Origin: Enoplosus armatus
Lineage: Eukaryota; Chordata; Actinopteri; Centrarchiformes; Enoplosidae
Assembly: GCF_043641665.1 (NCBI RefSeq)
Contig: NC_092182.1
Span: forward strand, 22,319,241 to 22,383,240
Direction of reading: 5' to 3'
DNA: 64,000 bases
The translations under genes and the position numbers were made by a program. Under the pieces are notes generated by a model. It saw only the letters and a list, made by a program, of their open reading frames with translations, did not search any database and had not been told where the DNA came from. Positions 38,601 to 49,770 of the stretch are shown here, piece after piece (within the stretch, counting starts at the first letter, position 1; each line of letters begins with the position of its first letter).

Positions 38601-41237
38601 TGAGGGCAGCTCATCCCCTCTAACTAATCCATCTTGACATCCACCACCAGGGTTACCTCCACCTTCTGTACTTAAAACACATGACCACCCTTTTACAGCA
38701 CTCTCTGTAAAGAGCCAGGGGAAATAGCTGTGAAAATGAAGACGTTTCTTCTAATTTCACACTCTGCGCTTGATCGTTAGGCTCTTATTATGCCCCATTT
38801 GCTTCCCTCCACTGGCTGTGATGAAAGCGGGGCAAAGAGGCCATGACAGGACAAAAAGGGGCCCTCCATCAAAACACATTTTGTTTGGGGTCTTTTTTAG
38901 CCTGGCTCAACCCTTCCCCCCACATCACTGCCAACACTTTCCCCTGCAGTTTCCCCTGTCTGCATCCCTCATTAGCAGCAACCCCCACCTGTCTCCACAT
39001 TCATTTTATTAAACTGCGATTGTCCAACGCTCTGTGCTCAGTAGAAGCGGACTGTCCGCTCTTGTTTAATTGGCCCACAGCCTCCCCACTGCTCCTCAAC
39101 AAGTGGGAAGGTCAATGGCTGCTCATGACCTGGGATGATGATGTCTGCCAGTACGGGCCAAAAGACAGATTCACCCTTCAACTACCAAGAACCTGTAGCT
39201 CGTACAGTTGCTTTATTTCTATGATCTTAAAGCTACCACACAGAAAATCTGACCACACTGCATCACTTTGGTGTGATGCATCAGTAGAATTCAACTTGTA
39301 TCCTCATTATGTCTGATATAATTTATGATCAAATTTAGATTTAAATGTATGCATCTAAATTGGCAGTATTACCATCAAAATGTGTCTGACTTAACATTAA
39401 ACCCCCCCCACTGTTTTTGCAAGTGGAACTTCCAGAAAAGCTGTACTGACTTAAAAATGCTGTCAAGTCCTACTAATTATCACAGAAAAATTCCCTTTTT
39501 ATGTGAATTGTTTTGTGTCCACACTTTTGCGTAAAATCAAATTCCAACCACAACACATAATTGTTGAAATATATTTTTTTGAAAACTTACATTTTGCTCA
39601 TTAGGCACATTTGGAAGAAAGGCCCAGTTTTAATAAGTAACATTCAGCTAAAGTTCTTATTATAGTGTTTTTGTTATGTTGCATTATGTTTTCTCTCATG
39701 ATCAGGATTATTTTTGGCTGCACATCAGTCTTTTGTGTTTAGGTTGGCTCTTGTGATGGTTTGGGTTTGGGGTTTGGGTCAAGCCAAGCACCACACTAGC
39801 AGTGATTAATTAGGACATGGGAATTAAGAACTAAAGCTCTTCTAATTAGTCAGAAAGTGTTTGATAGAACGGCAGTTTGTAACAAGAGGGGTGACTTTCT
39901 TCTCCCAACCCGTCAAAATCTGTCAAAATCCTCACTAAGTGGGCACTAATTTGAGAAATTATATCAGCTGTGAAGTGAAGAGTGAAGGGGGGGCGTAGAG
40001 AGGTAGAAGCAGTAGAGGGTGCAGCTGATGCAAAGTGGCTCTTGAGGGTTTAGAACAGGGTTTTTGCTCGGCTGGGATGCCGAGGTCAAGGTCATGACCT
40101 GCTTGGTGGTTAGAGCGCATAGTGTTTAAAGCCGGTTTGATCCATGGCCAAGGGGCAGGAAAACCACAGAGGTTGCATCTGGAGTCTGTACAGTCAGAGG
40201 GAGTGCTCAAATTGGTGTGCAATATGTGGACTTTGAAGCACAACAGCGTACCCTTAAAACCTGGAGTGAAATGTGTCCCTTGATTATTCTTTATATGATT
40301 ACCTGTGTAATATGCTTATGCCAGATTAGTGTGACTTTGATTGTGGAAAATTTATGTCATGTTTCCTTCACTGTAGTGAAAGGAGCTTTCACTACAATGT
40401 CAATAACCCATTACAGTATGCGCTATGAATGTGTCCTATTAAGACACAATAAAAAAGTAAGACACACTATCACATAAACCAGAACCTCTTTTAAGGGACT
40501 TAATGTCACGTCTCCAGTTTCTCCTAAAGCATTACAGGATGTGAATGGTTTCCTCAATAAGAGGACAGGAAAGGAGAGGGTAAACGTCAAAGCTGTCTGT
40601 CTGTACAAAGCAGGGTTTATATTTTCTAACAATCCAAAATGCAATATTTTTTCCTAAAGGAGAGTTTTTTAAATGAATACTCAACTGAAAACTTTGAATG
40701 AATTTAACCATTCATTGCAGCTACACATGAATTTGAAAAGGTAAAAAAAAGGCAAACTAATTGATGCTATAAGCCAAGTAGGGTCTTAAGTGACAACGAC
40801 TTTATTTACTTTAGGGTCAGAGTAAGTACCCTGGAAGTCGCCTTATCAATATTCCACTATTACCTCATGAAATGGAAGAACATGCTTGAAGGCTGGTTCT
40901 CATTTGTTCCTTTGAACTCGTCTAATGCATGTATGTAAACTGTGTTATTAGAGATATTTTGTAATTTAATCAAAATATTGCCTCAAGCTTATTACTCCCA
41001 GTAATCAAAGTATTATAAAGTGTGCATGAAACATTGTTGTTGCTGTAAATAGGTATCAGCGGGGCCTTTATGAGATTATATTAATAGGAAACATGCAGAC
41101 CGTTTACTGCTTTACAGCTGAATTGCACTTAATTGAATGAATCAGGTTAACTATGTGCCTCAATTACCAATTTTTGTTTTTTCATAAAATTCTGCATTTA
41201 AGTCAGACTCCTACTCAGAGTAGTCCAATGTAAAAAT

Positions 41238-41273
41238 GTTAACTCACTGTTTATGTCTGTCCTTGGCCAACAG
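41238..41273 (+). promoter_or_regulatory. Intron 2 branch/acceptor region before ephb2 exon 3
   Basis: A TTAACTCAC stretch about 30 nt upstream could supply the branch adenosine. A short, interrupted pyrimidine run (GTCTGTCCTTGG) precedes CCAACAG. The purine interruptions make it weaker than the exon 2 acceptor, but the coding match starts immediately after it. Confidence 0.75.
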
Positions 41274-41958
41274 TGGGAGGAAGTGAGCGGTTATGATGAA
41301 AACATGAACACCATCCGGACGTACCAGGTCTGCAATGTTTTCGACAACAATCAGAACAACTGGGTACGGACAAAGTACATCCGGCGTCGTGGTGCTCAGA
41401 GGATCCATGTGGAGATGAAGTTCTCTGTGAGGGACTGCAGTAGCATTCCCAACGTGCCGGGCTCCTGTAAAGAGACTTTCAACCTCTATTACTATGAATC
41501 TGATTCCGACACAGCCACCAGGACCTCGCCAGCTTGGATGGAGAACCCCTGGATCAAGGTTGACACCATTGCAGCAGACGAGAGCTTCTCCCAGGTGGAC
41601 CTAGGGGGCAGAGTGATGAAGATCAACACTGAGGTTCGGAGCTTCGGCCCCGTGTCACGAAATGGCTTCTACCTGGCCTTCCAGGACTACGGCGGCTGCA
41701 TGTCGCTCATCGCCGTTCGTGTCTTTTACCGAAAGTGCCCTCGTATCATCACTAACGGGGCGTTGTTCCAGGAGACACTCTCAGGAGCAGAGAGCACCTC
41801 CCTGGTGGCTGCAAGAGGTGTTTGCATCCCTAACGCAGAGGAGGTGGATGTGCCCATTAAGCTGTACTGCAATGGAGATGGAGAATGGATGGTACCCATC
41901 GGACGCTGTATGTGCAAGGCTGGGAATGAGGCTGTGGAGAATGGGACTGTTTGTCGAG
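41274..41958 (+). CDS. ephb2: ephb2 coding exon 3 (ephrin-binding domain plus start of cysteine-rich region)
   Basis: This exon has 228 complete codons plus one base of a split Gly codon (phase 1), which is the usual large third exon of Eph receptor genes. It starts [10 protein letters not shown] and ends ENGTVCR. Residues 1 to about 155 are the ephrin-binding jellyroll domain; about 156-228 begin the sushi-like cysteine-rich region. There are ten cysteines, at exon residues 20, 55, 65, 142, 155, 184, 199, 212, 214 and 227. By homology with human EPHB2, 20-142 and 55-65 form the two disulfides of the binding domain. Landmarks are [51 protein letters not shown] and [15 protein letters not shown]. 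There are no indels relative to my recollection of human EPHB2, and FYRKCPRII and [17 protein letters not shown] favour EPHB2 over EPHB1 or EPHB3. NGT at 223-225 is an N-glycosylation sequon. The acceptor is CCAACAG ending at 41273 with a weak pyrimidine tract; the donor is GTATGT at 41959. The frame stays open into intron 3 up to a stop at 42240-42242. Confidence 0.97.
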
Positions 41959-41964
41959 GTATGT
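41959..41964 (+). promoter_or_regulatory. Intron 3 donor splice site
   Basis: GTATGT follows CGAG at the end of exon 3. The coding match to EPHB2 stops here, with the next Gly codon split after its first base, as expected for the conserved phase-1 exon 3/exon 4 boundary of Eph genes. Confidence 0.85.
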
Positions 41965-44022
41965 TTTGCTCTTGTAATATTTTCATTGAATCTGCTAAGC
42001 CTAATGAATCAGTCCACTCTGCCAACAGAGTAATCCAAACACTGACGGACACAATCCATACAGTGTTTATGTCTTGTAGTGCAATCTTCGCTGCGAGCTG
42101 TTCCAGGAAATCTATTCATTCCCATTCAATTGATGGCACAAGCCAGTGTTATATGGACATTATGGAAGGTATACATCCTGTGCATAGATTATTCAACAGA
42201 AGCCCTCGCCATATTTCCATAAAAATAATCATCACCCACTGAAATACACTGCTGAATGTGGCAATTCATATGATAATTCTGGCGAGGGTTTGATCGGAAA
42301 ATATACTGCTGCCTTTTGAAGTTGTTGCTGCAGACTGCATGTTCAGTTTACAGTTTCTTCTGAGCTGCTATGAAAGGATGAGAGTTGCTTATCGCAGGTG
42401 GTTGGTTGCAAGTCACAACGGCTCGTCAGGGAACAAACTATTACTTTCCTTCCTGTGGACCTTGTGACACATCTACAATTAAGCCTCCAGTCTATTACAT
42501 AAAGATTAGACTATTTTTGTCAGTATGTTTAGGTTATTTCTTCCACACCTTAATGTTTTTTTTCCAGAATAAAAAGAATATAAAACATTTCAGACTCTCC
42601 CTACAAAGAAGCACCTCTCTGTGCTCATTTAACAGCACTCATGCGTAACAGAAATTCAAAGAAAATAAGAGCAGCAAATTTCAATCTGAAATGTCTGTGC
42701 TGACTTTTTGTTGGTGGAACGCCTGCTTCCATCCATGAGGACAAAGAGGATATTTTTCAAAATTGCCTGCATTTTCCTATCAATTGGAATCCCTTACAGG
42801 CAGATCGATTTGGCTTTTCAAAACATCAATGTACCCAACATATACCTGTGCCATGCCATATCCGCACACTGACAGGTGGTATTTGGTCAACGTGCTTAGA
42901 GATCTTGATCATTCGAAACAGCATGACAGCGTGTAGCCTGCAGACTGGAGCCGTGCTGCTTCAGCCCAGCACAACAAACCACCCACCTGCGTTTTAGATC
43001 GGTGTGTTGCTGCCTCTCTTGTGCGCGTCTGTAATTACAACACATCCCCCAGTGTCTGTGTGCTGGGAGGGAAAACGTGATGGGTGCTGCCTCACAAACA
43101 CTGCCAGGCCCGTTCAATGACTACTAATGAGGACAGGCACTAGCTCCTCCTAAAGGAATACAGGCCAATAAGAGCTGCATGGAGATAGCTGCTGTAGCAC
43201 GCTACTCTGAATCCACATCCCCACATAATTACACAAATCTGCTTGTTTTTTGACCTACATGTAATTCGCTGCATGTGGTGGATTGGAACATCTCAGGGGT
43301 GTCCTCAGTCATGGTATTTTTTGTGCTAAACGGGATTATACAATTAAATGCTGTCAACTCAAAAGGGACAAGCGTGTTTCATTTATATCCTCGCTCCACT
43401 GGGCATGAGACGTTTTAACTGCAAAAAAGGAGCATTTCATCGTCCTTTCCTGACCACCACCCTCCTGTTTATTTCTCCTTACCTGCTGCACACTGGTTGT
43501 GTTACCCACGGTCCACCGGAAGAAAGGCTTCACTGACTGCATGCTCTCTTCTTCATCACTGCAGTAGTGAAAGTTATAGATTGGAGCACTGCAGGGCTCA
43601 CAGACAAACTGTAGTGACCCTGAGAGAAGCACATACGAAGATTTTGACCGCTCTCTCTGTCACTCGGTCTTCCCTGATCACGTGACGCACTGAATATTAA
43701 AGCTTTATGAAAAGAATGCATTATCTGAGAGTGCAGCTGTGGAACGCAGCAAAACGCTACGCACGGAGATGGATTTTATGGCTCCATACAATAGTTATGA
43801 GCCTCAGTGCAAACAACGGGGAAGTGTGTGCTTTACCAAGAAGGAAAATAAAACCATTACAGTTAAAAAGGATATTATTCTGTGGTCCACCCATTGTTCA
43901 GAAGCCCTTTTTGATGGAAGGCTGCCACCAGTTGGTCTGCTCTCTAGTCATCTTCCTAAACACTGAAAGCTGATATCAGTACTTGAAACTGTGGTCAGTC
44001 ACCGCCTTTCAACTGCCAGAAG

Positions 44023-44108
44023 TTGGATAATGAATTGATCTATGAAAGATGCGCCTTTGCCTGCCGATATTATGGGGTAATGAATTGATTTGTGAGAGGT
44101 GCCCTCGG
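44023..44108. repeat. Imperfect direct repeat around TAATGAATTGAT
   Basis: GGATAATGAATTGATCTATG and GGGTAATGAATTGATTTGTG start 50 bases apart, each followed by a similar purine-rich and GCC sequence. Confidence 0.7.
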
Positions 44109-44593
44109 AGGGTTCGTAAGATATCGTCTTTCGTAGATGGATTATGGAGCCACAGAGACAGCATAAAGCAGCCAAGATGAAAGTGACTATTTGTACTGTG
44201 ATATTAATAACGCAACCAATGCTTTGTTCCAACATCTCCGTAACTAAACGTGTAATTACGCACGTAACAATTAAATCCTTGGCAAGGATCCCGGCAAATA
44301 ATTATGCTGTCATGAAATCTGTCAAAATATTGACAGTAGAAGGGGGCGCTTACATCAAATATCTGAGGCCTTTTCCTCTGTGAGATTGAGTTTCTTCCCT
44401 ATGAAGCGCTGGGAGTGAAGGAACCACACCAGGGCTATTCAGCAGAGACGGCCCTGAAAAGAGAGATCCTACTTCCCCTCAGAGCCTCGAGGAGATGGTG
44501 CACCGCAGAGACACGTGAGGTCCTGTTTGCCAGAATGAAAAGCATTCTCCTCAGTGAAAGCAATGTTCATGGATGGAATTGCAAGCTCCCTTA

Positions 44594-44628
44594 ACAATGC
44601 CCATGTGTGTTAACAATGCCCATGTTCA
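44594..44628. repeat. Short tandem duplication of TTAACAATGCCCATGT
   Basis: A 16-base unit appears twice, separated by GTG. Confidence 0.8.
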
Positions 44629-45912
44629 CTGTAATCTGATCATCTAACCCCATGCTATTGTGAGTTCAAGGGTCTCGACTGTGGGAGCGTGGCTCGTGTT
44701 ATAGAGCAGTGAAGATTCGGATGGAGACAATCTGTCACAGCGATGCTAACAGCTTGATTCATCCTTTGGTGATGTTTTCGTTAATGACTGTGTTTGGGTA
44801 GAAAAAGAAAAGCATTGAAAAACAAGCAGCGTAGTTTGTGTGGATCTGTGACCCAGGTTTGTATGGAGAAGAGTCAACACGTAGCATCACACAGCAAGAC
44901 AGTGGCTAAAGAAGTGCAACTGTTACACACTTACGTGCAGTAGAAACAATGGTGCGAAAAAAGACTCTGATGGCGAAACCAACCAGGTTGCTTGAGAAAG
45001 AGGAAGTCTTAGAGAGAGTGTATAAAGAAGTGAGACATATCACATAAACAGAAATTCTGCTTTTTGCATACAGTATTTTACTTTTGATATTCAGAGTTTT
45101 AGAATATATGCCAGTCCATAATGTTAAATCCTTAATAGATAGTGACTCTGTAATAACCACATCCTCACCTCACCTACAGTTGTCCTTCAGAGATGCACAT
45201 GCAAACATACCTCCACACTCACAGTCAGATATACTGTATAATGCACATAGGAAATTCCACTGAACATGCACGGCAGGCCCCACAGCGGGTCAGTAAGTCA
45301 CGTGAATGATGAGCATTTTTAGGTCACAGTGTGGAGAATTTGTGCTTCGTTTAATGTCAGTCCGTTGGCGAGCTCTGCATCAGTGGTAGGCAGTAGCTGC
45401 TTGGAAGTGAGGTTCCTGCTGTTGAAACCCAGAGCAATTAGATTAAGGAGGAAAGGCTTCAATAATTCTTCAGCCAAATGTGGTTGTAGATAAAGAGAGT
45501 TAGGGGGATCGAGTGCAAAGGTAGGTGCTGGGCAGACATGATTGGATAGACATGATTGCATGGAAAAGAGGAGGGGAGGAGGCGAAGGCAAGAAATGAGT
45601 CCCCCTAACCCACTGTCAGAATCCCAATTATTACAGTCTCTTCGTCTGGAGAGGGTTTAAGGGTGGAAATCAGCGTAGCACAGACAAATCCACGCCGCTG
45701 CCTTTATTTCCCTGGGTGCCTCTGTCTTTAATGGCAGCTCTAATTGACTAACAGCGCACGTGGGGAACAGCCACGCTGATGACTGGATGACTGTCCTCTG
45801 TGCTGGAACAAGACACAAAGCAAAACAAAACAAACACACCCCCTCAAGGCTTTTGCTGCATTGTGCATTGTGCAAACAAAGATGAAGGAAGGTTTGCATT
45901 GGGCTGCAGTAA

Positions 45913-45966
45913 CACAGAGAGAGGGAGAGGGAGAGTGGGAGAAAATAAGAATAAGATAGAGGGAGG
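45913..45966. repeat. GA-rich low-complexity tract
   Basis: AGAGAGAGGGAGAGGGAGAG followed by further A/G-only sequence. Confidence 0.75.
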
Positions 45967-46150
45967 AAATATCAACAGTCTGCCTACACAATAGGCATTC
46001 ACACAATATTATGTTAAAGTAAAAGCCACACGTATTCTCTTCGATTGATGGCTGCTTCGGCTGCTGTTAGGAGCTGTTTAGTTAAGCATAAGGAATACAA
46101 ATTAGCTCCTGAACAGATGTTCATTACTGCAACGTTTGTCTGTTAAATGG

Positions 46151-46206
46151 CATCATAGACAACATGACTTAATTTCTGCATCATAGGCAATATCGCTTAA
46201 TTTCCA
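46151..46206. repeat. Tandem duplication, 28-bp unit, two copies
   Basis: Copy one starts CATCATAGACAACATGACTT; copy two starts CATCATAGGCAATATCGCTT. Both continue AATTTC. They differ at a few positions, so the duplication is not recent. Confidence 0.8.
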
Positions 46207-47980
46207 TTACTGATCTTTTCATTTAGACCCAATAAATCGTCTGTGATGTGTATTTGATAGACGTAGCCCCTTTGGTCTGTACACAGTGTAGGATGTTGTA
46301 ACAGCAGGAGGCGAACAGGCGAGCTCTAAGACATGTCATTGTGTCCGCAGAGGCCCCAGGGAACATTCAGGAAGCCTTTATTCTCTCTTCCCCACTGTGA
46401 AGGGATTTCAGTACGGCCAGGTGCTTTTTTTCTCTCTGTCCGCCAGTCTTCTTTCTCTCTGTCTGCTCTGCACACATCCATACAGCAGAAGAGAGACGAG
46501 AAGCAGGGGAGCCTCTAACGAGAGGAAGGCGAGGGTGTAATGACTCTAAATTAAACACACATACAGCCCTTCTCATATACATTATTGTACAGTGAGGGCC
46601 TAAATCACATTACAGTGCGCGAGCACATACCATACAGTATGCAATCATGTGCACACACAGGAACCTTGTATACCCTCACACATACACTTTATCATATTCG
46701 TTTTCACAGCATATCCATCATATGCGGATGTGATAACGTGACCTGCGATCCCTGCGAATCTCCCTGAACTCAAAGATCATGGCCTATTAAGCCTGTTAAC
46801 GTTTTCCACATGTTCCTGCACATGTCGGGTTGCGCTCCATATGCCCCTCCGTCACACTCCTCATTATCCCACACCATCTATTGAATCTCAGATTCAGACA
46901 GTATGACCCACTATAATCCCAGTGCCTTTTTTTTTTCTACATTATTGGTCATCTCGTCAACGGTAGAGGCTTCCTGCAGGTCTGGTTCTTGCTTGTAACA
47001 CCTATCCCTGTCTCACCCTGAGCCCCGAAATACCAGACAGACTGATGACCACAGACAGTTTTCTGGTGTTTTTCCATGAGAGCAAAGCTGGGTGACAAAC
47101 CTGAGACCTTATGGTTTTGTTCATGATAAATCTGCCTTGGATGGGCTGCCATGACACTGAGGAAATGAGAGCTGTGCAGTATATAGAGATCCTTCCATAT
47201 GTGCCTCTCTTTTCTCATCAGGGACAAGGCCAGGGCTTTGTCAAAACATCCCCATGTGCTCTCTCTCAGATGTCCTCGACTTGTCTGCTGTTAGAGGATT
47301 CAAGTCGCTTTCTCGTGTAAGGGAGACTGATGGATCAAGCATCTGTCTGGATAAAAGATGAGAAACAATCGGGCTCACTGTTAAAGACAGGAATCCCTCC
47401 TGAGTATCAGTGACCTTGTTTTCCAATGATGTATTAGAACTCGGTCAACATTGAGAGAAAATTGTGGGGTCTTGTGTTGAATGCCGTTGACCTACATTAG
47501 AGCTATTCTAAAAGTGAAAGCTTATCCATTCCTGACATTGGTGGGATGTGCCACGTGTGTTCTGCGGCCATAGTATCCAAGAGATGAGCACAGTTGTTCA
47601 CACACAGTTAACCCCTTGGTCATTCACTAAGAAGCTGGAAGAGTTGAGTCTATATTCTGCTTCACACCGGACGGTCATTCAATCTCGTACAACATCACAG
47701 TGTTGCAGCATAAGATACTCCAAACATACAGGCGCATACTGTGGTGGCATGTACCCCACCTGAATATGTGCCCCTTAAGGCTGAGTAGAAATTACAAAAA
47801 CATCTGTTGGTTATATAATTCACCCGCTATTCATTGTGTTGCTGCTCAGTTCATTTGAATTATTTGACAGTTGGTTCCTTTGAGAAGAACTTTGACGACA
47901 GCAACTTATGTAACTATATGACTGCAGTCTGCAATGGCCCTCACTTTGACTTAGTACAGTAAAACAGAGGATATGCATTT

Positions 47981-48000
47981 CATCTCCTATGGAGGAGATG
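47981..48000. repeat. Hairpin, 8-bp arms, 4-base loop
   Basis: CATCTCCT, ATGG, AGGAGATG, perfectly complementary arms. Confidence 0.85.
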
Positions 48001-48190
48001 CTCCAGAAGTATAATGGATTCTAAAATAAGTAACATCACCCATCAACAAAGACTTCTCTCCTGTTAAACTTCAGGTGATTAAAGATTGAACGGCTGCATG
48101 GGTGAGGCAGAGAGATGGGAGGGTAGAGATAGATCAGAATGGAAAGGCAAAAGGGGGAGAGAAATATTAATAAGGACATATGAAGAGCTT

Positions 48191-48224
48191 GTTTTTTTTT
48201 CTCTTCTTCTTTTTCTTCTCTTAT
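48191..48224. repeat. Pyrimidine tract
   Basis: T9 followed by CT-rich sequence. It resembles a splice polypyrimidine tract, but the following sequence shows no exon. Confidence 0.7.
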
Positions 48225-48742
48225 CAGTGTTATATGTGTCTCTGCATATCAACATACTGCACTAATAACCATGAAAGATCATCTCCTTTGAGCAGCCAAA
48301 AAGTAAGACATGACAGGGAGAGAATATTAATGCTATAAACTTCCCAACTCCCGTATTTTTTGATTCTGATGTTTTGACTTCAGCTCAGGGATTACTTACT
48401 CTGCACCAAGAAGATTTCCTGATACAACTCCTTTCAAAACACATTATATAATTTGAAAACACTGTGGTTGTCAACCTAAAACTAAGGCTGCTTTCATCAG
48501 TATTTGAAAATAAGACTTAAAATAAGACATATTTTGACTATATTCTGTGGGACGGTCACTCTTTTCCAATTTTGACATCCAGTACTTAAAATATGGAGTG
48601 GATACACAATTCAGAGATGTAAATTCAAAGACTCTGTTGATGTACATGCACTTTACTTTGTACCATGAGTCAGCATGCATTGTAAATCTCTGAGTTGTCG
48701 ATATATCTCTCTTGCAGTGTCACTAAGATAAATTCCTGTGCA

Positions 48743-48773
48743 TTTAATTAATGGTTGATTGCCATTAATTAAA
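48743..48773. repeat. Inverted repeat of TAATTA-type sites, 12-bp arms
   Basis: TTTAATTAATGG (48743-48754), spacer TTGATTG, CCATTAATTAAA (48762-48773). The arms are perfect complements, each containing a TAATTA homeodomain-type core. Confidence 0.9.
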
Positions 48774-49437
48774 AGTGATTTAGATTCAGAAAGTACACTC
48801 TGCTGTTCTCAAAGGAAAACAAAGAGTCTGAGTTCAATTAACAACTAACTCCAGTGCCTGAAACCAAATAATAAAAAAACAACAAACAGAAAGTATCCTT
48901 GGATTCAAGGGCAACATCTCTGTTAACCTCAGTGAATCCCTATGAGGTGATCGTGTCCACACAGGCTTTATCTACCCACTGGGCCCTCCGCAGTGTTTCA
49001 GCAAAATCAACAACCAAATCAAGCAGTTTATATTGAGATTTATTTTACTTTGGGATTTAATTCCGAAATGTTTAGAAAACCACTGGCTAATGTCAACTCA
49101 AAAGTTGGACTGGCATAGCAAATGTTTCTGTCATCATCCTCCCCGGGAGGTTTCTGAGTGGTGTTTGAGTTTGAAATTGAACACATGCCTCTAAAGCCCC
49201 GCCGATGTAAAGTTAAGCTCTCCCCTGTTGAGAGCCACCGCTGCAGGATTGTACTTTGTTTTCTTTGCCAGGTTGCTACCTGTGTGTTCCTGACTTCTAA
49301 GAGAATCCAGGTGAAGGCCCAAGAGATATTGATGAAAGATTAACACCTGCACACTAACTTCAAACCACAAATGATTCTTCTTAGGGTCAAAAGAGGCCTA
49401 AGAGACACCCACTATTTAACAAGACTAAGAGACTACA

Positions 49438-49770
49438 GCCATGCTAGCAGCTCTGTGAAGGTGCGGTATGCTAACATGATCACAATGACAATGCTCACAT
49501 GTTAAGCAGGTATAATGTTTACAATGTTTACCAGCTTAGTTTAGCATGCTAACGTTGGCGAATTAGTACAAATCACAAAGTACAGTTAAGGAAGATGGGA
49601 ATGCCTTGAGGTTCACCAATGTCAGTAGGATTCGTAATGTCTGTTCTGAATTTCATGGCATTCCGTCCAGTAGCTGTTATTTTGATATTTCAGTCTGGAC
49701 AAAGTGGTGGAGCGACTGACGGACCGACAGACTGACTTTGCTATCCATAGAGCCATGCTGCTAGTTTGGG
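49438..49770. mobile_element. Nonautonomous TIR element, teleost dispersed repeat (degraded)
   Basis: The left end reads GCCATGCTAGCAGC (49438-49451). The right end, GCTGCTAGTTTGGG (49757-49770), is its inverted complement at 11 of 14 positions, so terminal inverted repeats are visible. Internal phrases such as GCAGGTATAATGTTTAC, ATGCTAACGTTGGCGAATTAG, CAAAGTACAG, GAATTTCATGGCATTCCGTCC and ATTTCAGTCTGGACAAAG match a family I recall as very abundant in fish genomes. The copy is about 330 bp, shorter than full-length copies, and has no coding capacity. I do not see a clear target-site duplication and do not assign a superfamily. Confidence 0.72.

Larger units (their letters stand above)
32634..41273 (+). 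other. ephb2 intron 2 (complete, 8640 bp)
   Basis: This is bounded by the exon 2 donor and exon 3 acceptor. I recognise no repeats beyond short homopolymers and AT-rich stretches (for example 32680-32720), no RNA gene, and no conserved coding frame on either strand. The longest open frame (38843-39316) has no recognisable protein features. Confidence 0.85.

Noticed and set aside
38843..39316. 157-codon open frame on the plus strand in intron 2
   Set aside because: No recognisable motif, composition like translated intron, and a competing overlapping frame. It is not flanked by convincing splice sites.
41662..42052. Overlapping frames on both strands within exon 3
   Set aside because: They are shadows of the strongly conserved EphB2 reading frame.
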